A DNA stretch of 36,025 nucleotides from JBBDNT01 sp040877445 (GTDB lineage: Bacteria > Planctomycetota > Planctomycetia > Planctomycetales > Planctomycetaceae), in NCBI GenBank assembly GCA_040877445.1, contig JBBDNT010000073.1, positions 1-36,025 of the forward strand. The letters run 5' to 3'. The notes beneath the pieces are model-generated. The model did no database searches and was not told the origin of the DNA. It saw nothing but the letters and a program-made list of their open reading frames with translations. Numbering within the stretch: position 1 is the first letter of the stretch; each line of letters opens with the position of its first letter. A program made the position numbers and the translations under genes. Below are positions 24,964 through 32,560 of this stretch, in pieces.

Positions 24964-25020
24964 GCTGCGCATCCGGTCAACGACCAGTGTCGGGCCCGAT
25001 CCGGTGCTCGGATCGCATTC

Positions 25021-25338
25021 TCAGTGGTGCCAGTGCCCGGAGCGGTGCGAGTCGTAGTGCCCCGGCTGGACGTGGAGGTGGTTGCCGTGCGGCACGAAGC
25101 TCGAGGGGTGATAGTCGAAGTGAGTGGTGTCGTGCCACCGCGGAGACGAGAACCCCCAATTTCCGTAGCCGCCGTGCCCGCCGTAGCTGTACGGGTTGGC
25201 GAAGCCGTAGCCCGAGGTCGTTCCGTAGCTGTTCGCTCCGTAGTGAGATCCGCCGTGGCCCCACTGCGCCTGGGCGGTCGACCCCGTGATGGCGAACAGT
25301 CCGACGAGTGCGGCGATTCCAAGCAGCAGGCGTTTCAT
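25021..25338 (-). CDS. Small secreted Gly/His/Tyr-rich protein
   Basis: A 105-residue exported protein with a clean signal peptide (residues 1-24, LLLGIAALVGLFAITGSTAQA). The mature part is low complexity: Gly/Tyr/Ser-rich in the first half (GANSYGTTSGYGFANPYSYG), then His-rich (HGNHLHVQPGHYDSHRSGHW), ending HWHH. It has no Cys. About a dozen His residues suggest metal binding; Gly/Tyr-rich sequence can also mark structural or surface proteins. ATG 25338 follows GGAG. It is a single-gene unit between a sigma-54-like promoter and a strong terminator. E. coli ZraP, a periplasmic zinc-binding protein under sigma-54 control, is an analogy in regulation and location, not in sequence. Confidence 0.75.
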   Translation of the reverse strand: MKRLLLGIAALVGLFAITGSTAQAQWGHGGSHYGANSYGTTSGYGFANPYSYGGHGGYGNWGFSSPRWHDTTHFDYHPSSFVPHGNHLHVQPGHYDSHRSGHWHH

Positions 25339-25373
25339 CGTTCTTCTCCGGTTCGAGAGTTCCTTCTGATTCG

Positions 25374-25392
25374 TGGAAGTCCGCGACTTCCA
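25374..25392. promoter_or_regulatory. Perfect 8-3-8 inverted repeat in the 25338 leader
   Basis: TGGAAGTC-CGC-GACTTCCA lies 36 bases upstream of the start codon and just inside the transcript predicted from the sigma-54-like promoter. It could be an operator or a 5' stem-loop. Confidence 0.4.
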
Positions 25393-25411
25393 TCGAACGA
25401 ACGGGTATATC

Positions 25412-25426
25412 GCATTTCGCGTGCCA
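25412..25426 (-). promoter_or_regulatory. Sigma-54-type -24/-12 promoter of 25338 gene
   Basis: On the minus strand the sequence TGGCACG-CGAA-ATGC matches the sigma-54 consensus TGGCACG-N4-TTGC at all but one fixed position, with the essential GG and GC correctly spaced. Transcription would start near 25400, 62 bases before the start codon. Confidence 0.6.
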
Positions 25427-25468
25427 AAACGGCCCCATCACCGAATTGTCTCGATTCACGGCGGATTC

Positions 25469-25486
25469 GAGCGCAGGACTGCGCTC
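25469..25486. promoter_or_regulatory. Perfect 7-4-7 palindrome, candidate enhancer site
   Basis: GAGCGCA-GGAC-TGCGCTC lies about 70-86 bases upstream of the start expected from the sigma-54-like promoter, the distance at which sigma-54 activators commonly bind. A second palindrome, TGTCG-T-CGACA, is at 25500-25510. Confidence 0.45.
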
Positions 25487-25635
25487 CGGAGTGTCGTCAT
25501 GTCGTCGACAGGTGATATCGAGTTGATCGCGCATGGCATGGAAATGTCCTCGACGAAATCCTGCTGGACGACCCAAACGTGACTGGCCGACCGAAGAGCG
25601 ACCGCCGATAAGATTAACGAGTCGACGAACCAGGG

Positions 25636-25664
25636 TTGCCTCCGCATCGTCGATTACTTAGAAT
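25636..25664 (+). promoter_or_regulatory. Candidate promoter giving a leaderless transcript
   Basis: TTGCCT (25636-25641) and TAGAAT (25659-25664) are 17 bases apart. Transcription would start within a few bases of ATG 25674, which has no ribosome site, suggesting leaderless translation. Confidence 0.4.
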
Positions 25665-25673
25665 CACTCGCCG

Positions 25674-26057
25674 ATGGCTCACACCATTCACATCCTGCTG
25701 CTCGTCGCAGCGCTCTTCACGTGCCCCTTCCGGTGCCTCGCGGAGGCTCAGGCCGGAAGCTTCGGGGAGGAGAAGGCCTGCGCTTGCTGCGATCACGAGC
25801 AGGAGAACGCTCCGTCGTCGCCGCTCCCCGCCGAGGACTGCGGTTGCCCCGACTGCCTGTGCCGCGGGGCGATCATCGAGGATTCGGCGGGATTGCTGGA
25901 TGCGGGTCAGAGCGTCCCGGATGCGAACTGCGTCACCGTGAATAGCGCGGCTGACGTCCATCTTCCGGCACCGCGCGTCGAGGCCTCTTCAGCGCCTCCG
26001 CCGCTCATGAGTGCCGGCAGACTGCTTCGCGTGGCGATCCGGTCGTTCCAGCTCTAG
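25674..26057 (+). CDS. Small secreted Cys-rich protein (DCxCPxC type)
   Basis: A 127-residue exported protein. The signal peptide (about 1-26, IHILLLVAALFTCPFRCLAEA) includes two Cys. Mature Cys groups are CACC (36-39) and DCGCPDCLC (55-63), with one more Cys at 86. The second group matches DCECPGC of the minus-strand gene at 23512, so the two form a small family. The C-terminus is basic-hydrophobic (GRLLRVAIRSFQL). No ribosome site precedes ATG 25674; a promoter lies close upstream. It is the first gene of the rightward block, ahead of the HMA protein and ABC exporter. An exported soft-metal binder or metal-responsive leader is inferred. Confidence 0.75.
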   Translation: MAHTIHILLLVAALFTCPFRCLAEAQAGSFGEEKACACCDHEQENAPSSPLPAEDCGCPDCLCRGAIIEDSAGLLDAGQSVPDANCVTVNSAADVHLPAPRVEASSAPPPLMSAGRLLRVAIRSFQL

Positions 26058-26219
26058 GCGTTGCCCGGCCGGGGCCGCGTATCGCCCCGCGCTCTCCGAG
26101 GCTCCACACGCAGGTGAGTTCCGCATCGGAATTCTTGTCGTGCGCTCGCTCCGGGGTCGCGAACGCGACGTACCTCCCGGCCCTTCTTCCTGTGGTCCGA
26201 TGGACGGCCCGCGATCGGT

Positions 26220-26260
26220 GATTCGATCGGCACCGTCGAAGCGGATCGAATCGGCGGTGC
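26220..26260 (+). promoter_or_regulatory. Overlapping inverted repeats before the HMA gene
   Basis: GATTCGATC (26220-26228) pairs with GATCGAATC (26244-26252), and GCACCG (26230-26235) pairs with CGGTGC (26255-26260). The two stems interlock, so they are alternatives or a pseudoknot. They lie in the 255-base gap before the HMA gene; operator or RNA switch cannot be told apart. Confidence 0.35.
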
Positions 26261-26312
26261 GTCGAATACGCGCCGCCGCGCTTCCTGTCCCCGAGTCCGA
26301 AAGGAGTCCCTG

Positions 26313-26669
26313 ATGAACATGCGGAAATGGATCGGTGCTTCGGCTTTCGCCGTTGCCACACTGGCCGTCGTCGCCGGCGCGGCCTTTGCACAAGGCGCTG
26401 CGGCAGAAGGCGCTGCGATTCGATCGACCACCATCACCGTCGGTGAGATGTGCAACGGCTGCGTGAAGCGGATCACCGCCAAGCTCGAGCCGATGGAAGC
26501 GGTCGGAGCAGTTCGGTGCGACATCCCGACGAAGACCGTGACGGTCGATCCGGCGAAGGGACGGAATCTCTCGCCCCGTGCGCTGTGGGAGGCGATGGAG
26601 GCGATCGGCAAGACGCCGCAGAAGCTCGCCGGTCCGAGCGGCACGTTCACATCCAAACCCGAAGCGTGA
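26313..26669 (+). CDS. Periplasmic heavy-metal-associated (HMA) domain protein
   Basis: A 118-residue exported metallochaperone-like protein. The signal peptide covers about 1-27 (ASAFAVATLAVVAGAAFA). A single HMA fold follows: the strand TTITVGEM, the metal site MCNGCVKRI (Cys47 and Cys50, a CxxC), then KLEPMEAVGAVRCDIPTKTV and a final helix ALWEAMEAIGKTPQKLAGPS. CxxC HMA domains bind Cu(I), Zn(II) or Cd(II). AAAGGAG precedes ATG 26313; a second in-frame ATG two codons later is possible. Exported HMA proteins carry metal between membrane and periplasmic partners, so it may feed the adjoining ABC exporter or take metal from the P-type ATPase downstream. Confidence 0.88.
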   Translation: MNMRKWIGASAFAVATLAVVAGAAFAQGAAAEGAAIRSTTITVGEMCNGCVKRITAKLEPMEAVGAVRCDIPTKTVTVDPAKGRNLSPRALWEAMEAIGKTPQKLAGPSGTFTSKPEA

Positions 26670-26683
26670 AATGAATCCGGCAG

Positions 26684-26720
26684 TCCGGGAGCCGTTGGCC
26701 GCGCGCCTTCGGCTCCCGGA
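26684..26720 (+). other. Strong hairpin between HMA gene and first permease
   Basis: CCGGGAGCCG and CGGCTCCCGG are perfect ten-base arms, plus one outer T-A pair, with a loop that can pair further. No U-tract follows. It may limit read-through from the HMA gene or mark RNA processing. Confidence 0.45.
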
Positions 26721-26762
26721 ACCGGTCTCGATTCAGCGATCGATTCTCGATAGCGACATCCA

Positions 26763-27932
26763 ATGCTCGGTTTTCGTCCTCTCCCCTGGGAATACGGGGT
26801 CCGCAATCTCTTGCGGCGACCCACGCGCAGCGCGCTCACGCTCGGCGCTCTGGCCACCGTGGTGCTGCTCGTGTTCGTCGTCGTGGGATTCATTCGCGGA
26901 CTGGAGCGTTCGCTGGCGGTAAGCGGCGATCCCTCGGTCGTGCTGGTCTATTCCCTGGCTGCGGAGGAAAGCATCGAGAACTCGTCGATTCCCGCCCGAA
27001 CGGATGGGCTCATCACGGCGAGTCTGTCGGGAATTCACAAGCGATTCGGCGTGACGCACGTCTCTCCCGAGTTGTACCTCGGCACCCGGGTGGCGGTCGG
27101 CGAAAGTGAGCAGGGAGCGCTGGGCCTGGTGCGCGGCGTCACGGAGGCGGTTCCTCTCGTCCGGCGACGGGTTCGATTGATCGAAGGAAGTTGGCCGGGG
27201 CCGGGAGAAGTCCTGGTCGGCAAGCTGGCCCCCGCGAAGCTCGGCAGCACGGCGGACGAATTGGCACTTGGAAACTCCGTCCGATTCGAAGGCCGCGAGT
27301 GGAAGATCAGCGGACGATTCACCGCCGGCGGGTCCGCGCTGGAGTCGGAAATCTGGTGCCGCCTTTCCGATTTTCAGCAGGCGCTCAAGCGCCAGGATCT
27401 CAGCGTCGTGGCGCTGTTGTTGCGGGAAGGTGCGTCGGCATCCGAGGTGGAGTTGTTCTGCAAGCGCCGGGTCGATCTCGAACTGCAGGCGGTCAGAGAG
27501 ACGGCCTATTACGAATCGCTGCAGAAGCATTACCGGCCCGTGCGGATGCTGGCCTGGCTCGTGGTCTTCCTCGTCGCCGGGGCGGGAGTCTTCGCCGGAT
27601 TGAACATGATGTACGGCGCCGTCGCCGGGCGAATCCGCGAAGTGGCCACCCTGCAGGCGGTCGGCTACCGGCGTCGTGCGATCTTGTTGAGCCTGATCCA
27701 GGAAGGGGCGCTGCTGTCCGCCGCGGCGTCGCTTCTGGCTGGAGGGAGCGCGCTGTGGCTGCTCAACGGCATGGCCGTCCGGTTCACGATGGGCGCCTTC
27801 ACGTTGCGAGTGGATAGCGTGGCGCTGCTGATCGGATGCGGTACCGGGCTGTTGCTGGGTGTCCTGGGGGCGATCCCCCCGGCGATCAAAGCGCTTCGCC
27901 TTCCGGTTGCGGAGAGCCTGAAGGCGATTTGA
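26763..27932 (+). CDS. ABC exporter permease 1 (FtsX/MacB-type)
   Basis: A 389-residue inner-membrane permease. An N-terminal helix (about 26-44, LTLGALATVVLLVFVVVGFI) is followed by a large periplasmic domain (about 45-250) and three C-terminal helices in the FtsX fold (about 262-282, 305-335, 350-370). The cytoplasmic coupling segment reads GRIREVATLQAVGYRRRAIL. This is the usual MacB/LolC/FtsX plan. The ATPase for it is encoded at 30205, three genes downstream, and a second permease follows at 30940, so the transporter is probably heterodimeric. Substrate is unknown; neighbours suggest a metal, metal complex or envelope lipoprotein. A weak ribosome site precedes ATG 26763. Confidence 0.88.
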   Translation: MLGFRPLPWEYGVRNLLRRPTRSALTLGALATVVLLVFVVVGFIRGLERSLAVSGDPSVVLVYSLAAEESIENSSIPARTDGLITASLSGIHKRFGVTHVSPELYLGTRVAVGESEQGALGLVRGVTEAVPLVRRRVRLIEGSWPGPGEVLVGKLAPAKLGSTADELALGNSVRFEGREWKISGRFTAGGSALESEIWCRLSDFQQALKRQDLSVVALLLREGASASEVELFCKRRVDLELQAVRETAYYESLQKHYRPVRMLAWLVVFLVAGAGVFAGLNMMYGAVAGRIREVATLQAVGYRRRAILLSLIQEGALLSAAASLLAGGSALWLLNGMAVRFTMGAFTLRVDSVALLIGCGTGLLLGVLGAIPPAIKALRLPVAESLKAI

Positions 27933-27939
27933 CAGGTAA

Positions 27940-27958
27940 GCCCCGCTCGACGCGGGGC
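27940..27958 (+). other. Short GC hairpin after permease 1
   Basis: GCCCCGC/GCGGGGC, perfect seven-base arms with a five-base loop, lies eight bases after the permease stop; only TTT follows. Weak terminator or intercistronic stem. Confidence 0.4.
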
Positions 27959-27987
27959 CGGTTTCCAAGTCTCAAGGAGTGCGAACG

Positions 27988-28503
27988 ATGAATGTGAAGT
28001 CGTGGGGAGCGATGTTGGTGGCAGCGACGGTCGCGGGCGGATGCGGCGAAGCGGATCGCCAAGCCGGGACGACTCCGGCCGACACGGCCCACTCGCCGGA
28101 TGCTGCCTACGTGCTGGCGGCGGAACCGAGTGGATCACTCGGCGTGGGCGAGGCGCGCCGCTTGGCCGACGAGGAGGTGACGGTCGTGGGACGCATCGGC
28201 GGCTCGGCAAAGCCGTTCGTGGATGGTCTGGCCGCGTTCACGATCGTGGATCCGTCGATCCCCTATTGCGCGGACGAGGAGGGCTGCCCGACGCCCTGGG
28301 ACTACTGCTGCACCCAGAACGAGGTGAAGGACAACATCGCCACGGTCGAGATCGTCGACGACCAGGGACAGACGGTGGCGAAGGACGCCAAGGCGCTGCT
28401 CGGCGTGAAGGAGCTTTCCACCGTCGTCGTGCAGGGAAAGGCGCGTCGCGACGAGCAAGGCAACCTGACCGTCCTGGCCAGCAAGGTGTTTGTCAAGAAG
28501 TGA
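27988..28503 (+). CDS. Lipoprotein, OB-fold-like, with four-Cys motif
   Basis: A 171-residue predicted lipoprotein (TVAGGC, Cys19). After a linker, the segment VTVVGRIGGSAKPFVDGLAA begins a beta-rich domain that ends VVVQGKARRDEQGNLTVLAS, a layout like an OB fold. Inserted is a Cys motif, PYCADEEGCPTPWDYCCTQ, with Cys94, Cys100, Cys107 and Cys108, which could bind metal or form disulfides. The start is ATG 27988, eight bases after AAGGAG; a GTG nine bases upstream overlaps that site and is unlikely. I recall related proteins beside FtsX-type exporters in Planctomycetes and Verrucomicrobia, but know no function. Its position inside the ABC operon makes it a likely periplasmic partner. Confidence 0.8.
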   Translation: MNVKSWGAMLVAATVAGGCGEADRQAGTTPADTAHSPDAAYVLAAEPSGSLGVGEARRLADEEVTVVGRIGGSAKPFVDGLAAFTIVDPSIPYCADEEGCPTPWDYCCTQNEVKDNIATVEIVDDQGQTVAKDAKALLGVKELSTVVVQGKARRDEQGNLTVLASKVFVKK

Positions 28504-28519
28504 CCGGAAGTTAGGGAAC

Positions 28520-28578
28520 GAGAATCGCGGGCCGGGAGCGCGAACGGAATGCGCTCGTCCGCTCCTGGCCGCGTTCTC
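28520..28578 (+). other. Long imperfect hairpin between lipoprotein and adaptor genes
   Basis: Arms of about 18 base pairs with two bulges, from GAGAA at 28520 to TTCTC at 28578, with an alternative inner stem GAGCGC/GCGCTC. It fills most of the 103-base gap. No U-tract; possible processing or differential-expression element. Confidence 0.4.
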
Positions 28579-28606
28579 GACGGACCCGAATTCAGGGATT
28601 CCACCG

Positions 28607-30232
28607 ATGGCGACCGAACTCGACCTGAGGCAGTTGGCGATCGATCGCGGAGCGCCGCCGAAAGCGGCTCGTCGCCGCAAACGCGTCTTCGCGCGCTACC
28701 TGTTGCCCGGGATGATTCTCCTCGGATTCGCGGGGATGCTCGCCTGGGGGGCCCGCGACTGGTTCCTCCTCGCCAAGCCGGTGACGGTCGTACCGGTCAT
28801 CGTGGCGCGGGCTGAAGTGCAGCAGGCCGGAACGCCGCTGTTCCAGGCGGCGGGCTGGATCGAACCGCGTCCGACTCCCGTGCTGGTGCCGGCGCTGGCG
28901 GAAGGAGTCGTGCGGGAATTGCTGGTGGTCGAAGGCCAAGAGGTTCAGGCGGGAGAGCCGGTGGCCCGGCTGATCGACGTCGATGCCCGGCTGGCGCTTC
29001 AGCAGGCGGAATCGGACCTGGCCCTTCGCAAAGCGGAGTTGGCCAGCGCCCATGCGGAGTTGCAGGCGAGCCGACTGCGGTTGAAGCATCCCGTCCATCT
29101 GGAGGCGGCGCTCGCCGAGGCGGAGTCGAACTTGGCAACGACCGAGCGGGAGTTGGCCGGGCTCCCGTTTCTCATCCGGTCCGCCAAAGCCCGCGTGGAG
29201 TACGCGCGCCAGAATCTGGAAGGCAAGCAGTCGGCCGGCACAGCCATCGCCGGACGCCTGATCCAGCAGGCCCAAAGCGACTACGACAGCGCGCTCGCGG
29301 AAAACGAGGAACTCGAACAGCGGGAGCCGCAATTGCAGCGGCAGGTGGACGCCCTCGAACGAAGGCGGAACGCGTTGGCGGAGCAGTTGCGGCTGCTGAT
29401 CGAGGAGAATCGAAACGTGGCCGATGGCGAGGCACGCGTCCAGGCGGCCGAGGCGCGGCTGAAGCAGGCCCGGCTGGCCGTGGATCGAATGCAGCTTCAA
29501 CTGGAGCGGATGGTGGTCGAGGCTCCGATTTCGGGACGCGTGCTGCAACTGATCGCACGGCCGGGAACGCGGGTGATGGGTCTCTCGTCAGACTCGGCGC
29601 AGGATGCGACGAGCGTCGTCAGTCTGTACGACCCGAACATGCTCCAGGTGCGGGCCGACGTGCGGCTCGAGGAAGTCCCACTCGTACAGCCCGGTCAACC
29701 CGTGCGAATTGAAACCGCATCCTCGAAGGAGCCGCTTTCGGGACGGGTGCTGACGGCGACCTCGGCCGCGAACATCCAGAAGAACACGCTGGAGGTCAAA
29801 GTCGCCATCGAAACGCCGTCGCCCACGATCCGGCCGGACATGCTCGTGACGGCGACGTTCCTCGCACCGGATGAACCCGAGAAGGATCCCGGCGGTTCGG
29901 AACAGCGGCGCCTCCTCGTGCCGCGAAGTCTGGTTCGCTCCTCGGGCGAAGGGTCGGCGCTCTGGATCGCCGACCCGGAAGGCTTCGCCCGGCTTCGGAG
30001 CGTGCGTCTCGGAAAAGCCGGCACCGAGGAACTGGTGGAAGTCGTGGAAGGTCTCGCTCCGACCGACAAGCTGATTTCCGGAGGGGTGGAGAATCTGGCT
30101 GACGGCGACCGCATCACGATCGCCGGCGAAGACGCCGCACTCGGAGTGACTGCGGCCAGCGGTATTCGGGAAACGAACGTTCGACTCATCACGAGGAGGC
30201 CGACATGGCGCTCGTCGAAATTCGCAATCTGA
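28607..30232 (+). CDS. HlyD/MacA-type periplasmic adaptor of ABC exporter
   Basis: A 541-residue adaptor. A basic cytoplasmic start is followed by one membrane helix (about 37-53, LLPGMILLGFAGMLAWG). Then come a lipoyl half (LVPALAEGVVRELLVVEGQE), a very long coiled-coil hairpin (about 125-305, with ALQQAESDLALRKAELASAH and LEQREPQLQRQVDALERRRN), a second lipoyl half (VVEAPISGRVLQLIARPGTR), and a beta-barrel with a C-terminal domain ending near LADGDRITIAGED. ATG 28607 is chosen because it follows AGGGA and opens the basic/TM start. The stop overlaps the ATPase start by 28 bases, so the two are coupled. It would bridge the FtsX permeases to an outer-membrane factor, possibly OMF1 or OMF2. Confidence 0.9.
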   Translation: MATELDLRQLAIDRGAPPKAARRRKRVFARYLLPGMILLGFAGMLAWGARDWFLLAKPVTVVPVIVARAEVQQAGTPLFQAAGWIEPRPTPVLVPALAEGVVRELLVVEGQEVQAGEPVARLIDVDARLALQQAESDLALRKAELASAHAELQASRLRLKHPVHLEAALAEAESNLATTERELAGLPFLIRSAKARVEYARQNLEGKQSAGTAIAGRLIQQAQSDYDSALAENEELEQREPQLQRQVDALERRRNALAEQLRLLIEENRNVADGEARVQAAEARLKQARLAVDRMQLQLERMVVEAPISGRVLQLIARPGTRVMGLSSDSAQDATSVVSLYDPNMLQVRADVRLEEVPLVQPGQPVRIETASSKEPLSGRVLTATSAANIQKNTLEVKVAIETPSPTIRPDMLVTATFLAPDEPEKDPGGSEQRRLLVPRSLVRSSGEGSALWIADPEGFARLRSVRLGKAGTEELVEVVEGLAPTDKLISGGVENLADGDRITIAGEDAALGVTAASGIRETNVRLITRRPTWRSSKFAI

Positions 30233-30927
30233 CCAAGAGCTTCCGCAAGGGAGAGGAGGTCATCACCCCACTCGACGATGTCGACCTCGACATTGATCAG
30301 GGAGAGTTCGTTTCGCTGATGGGCCCCAGCGGCACCGGCAAGAGCACGCTGCTCAACCTGGTGGCCGGGATCGACCGTCCGGATTCGGGGACGGTCACCG
30401 TCGCCGGAACGGACGTGACCGCGCTCTCCCGCAGCCGTCTCGCCGACTGGCGTGCCGCCCACATCGGCTACATCTTCCAGACGCACAACCTCATTCCGGT
30501 GCTCACGGCTTACGAGAACGTGGAGCTCCCGATCCTGCTCTTGCCGATGTCCGGTGCCGAACGCCGCAAACGCGTCGAGATCGCGCTGGAAGCCGTGAAC
30601 CTCACCGATCGGGCGGAGCATTATCCCCGGCAGCTCTCGGGCGGTCAGGAGCAGCGAGTCGGCATCGCCCGGGCCATCGTCGCCAATCCCACGGTCGTCG
30701 TCGCCGACGAACCGACCGGCAGTCTCGATGCCGAGACGAGCGAGCAGATCCAGGTGTTGCTCGGCCGGCTCAACCAGGAGTTGAACATGACGATGATCAT
30801 GGTCACCCACGACGAACAGGTGGCGTCGATCGCCGGCCGGCGATTGCAGCTCGACCGCGGCACGATTCTCGACGCGCAGGCTTCGGCGAACGGTCAAAAG
30901 CCCCGGACGCTCGCTCATCGGAGTTAG
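30205..30927 (+). CDS. ABC transporter ATPase (MacB/LolD-type)
   Basis: A 240-residue cytoplasmic ATPase that drives the FtsX permeases. All key motifs are intact: Walker A GPSGTGKST (40-48), Q-loop FQTHN (Gln92), signature LSGGQEQRVGIARA (144-157), Walker B VVVADEP (164-170) with D-loop GSLD, and H-loop VTHDE (His202). The sequence type matches the LolD/MacB/FtsE branch. Its start lies inside the end of the adaptor gene and has a GAGGAGG site there. Permease 2 follows after 12 bases. Confidence 0.95.
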   Translation: MALVEIRNLTKSFRKGEEVITPLDDVDLDIDQGEFVSLMGPSGTGKSTLLNLVAGIDRPDSGTVTVAGTDVTALSRSRLADWRAAHIGYIFQTHNLIPVLTAYENVELPILLLPMSGAERRKRVEIALEAVNLTDRAEHYPRQLSGGQEQRVGIARAIVANPTVVVADEPTGSLDAETSEQIQVLLGRLNQELNMTMIMVTHDEQVASIAGRRLQLDRGTILDAQASANGQKPRTLAHRS

Positions 30928-30939
30928 AAGGAAGGCCCC

Positions 30940-32079
<1,140 letters not shown>

Positions 32080-32133
32080 CGACGCGGCAGAAGTAGGTTA
32101 GGCGCGAAGTTCTCCGCACAGAGGGAGCGTGCG

Positions 32134-32541
32134 ATGCGAGACGACGGATCGAAGCTGAAGATCGTTCACACGTCGGTTGCGACGGTCGTCCGACTCCAAA
32201 TCGCCGATCTCGGTTCGTGGGAGACGGCGCGGCTGCGTTGCGTCGTGGACGAAGTCCTCCACGCGACCGCGGAGAGTTCGGCCGGACGATTCGTTCTCGA
32301 TGCGACCGCCGTGACGAGGCTCGGAGCGGAATTCCTGAACGAGCTGGTCCGGCTGCATGACTACGTGCGGGACCGCGGGCTGTGGTTCATCGTCGTCGCC
32401 CGTGGTGTCTGTTTCGAATTGATCGCCCTGTCCCGGTTGGACTCGCTCTTCCCCGTCGTCTCGACGTTGGACCAGGCCTTGAGCGATCCGCTCCTTCACG
32501 GTCGGCCGGGATCGTCGCGGTCGCTGAGAGAGATCGCATGA
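32134..32541 (+). CDS. STAS-domain protein lacking the usual phospho-Ser
   Basis: A 135-residue cytoplasmic protein with the alternating strand-helix pattern of STAS (anti-sigma-factor antagonist) domains: VVRLQIADLGSWETARLR, GRFVLDATAVTRLGAEFLNE, LWFIVVARGVCFELIALSRL. In canonical members the motif VTFIDSSGL holds the phosphorylated Ser; here it reads VTRLGAEFL, with Ala65 at that place, so phosphoregulation is unlikely. GAGGGAGCG precedes ATG 32134. It sits between the ABC exporter and the P-type ATPase, 54 bases after the former and 19 before the latter. It may bind a regulator or a transporter; no partner kinase or sigma factor is encoded nearby. Confidence 0.75.
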   Translation: MRDDGSKLKIVHTSVATVVRLQIADLGSWETARLRCVVDEVLHATAESSAGRFVLDATAVTRLGAEFLNELVRLHDYVRDRGLWFIVVARGVCFELIALSRLDSLFPVVSTLDQALSDPLLHGRPGSSRSLREIA

Positions 32542-32560
32542 CCTTTGCCGGGGAACGAGC

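Larger units (their letters stand above)
25339..25673. other. Divergent regulatory gap between 25338 (-) and 25674 (+)
   Basis: A 335-base region separating the leftward and rightward halves of the island. It contains a sigma-54-like promoter facing left, three inverted repeats, and a candidate promoter facing right; these are listed separately. No credible gene lies inside. Confidence 0.6.

Noticed and set aside
26680..26922. Short plus-strand frame between HMA and permease 1
   Set aside because: It overlaps the permease start in another frame, lacks a ribosome site and spans a strong hairpin.
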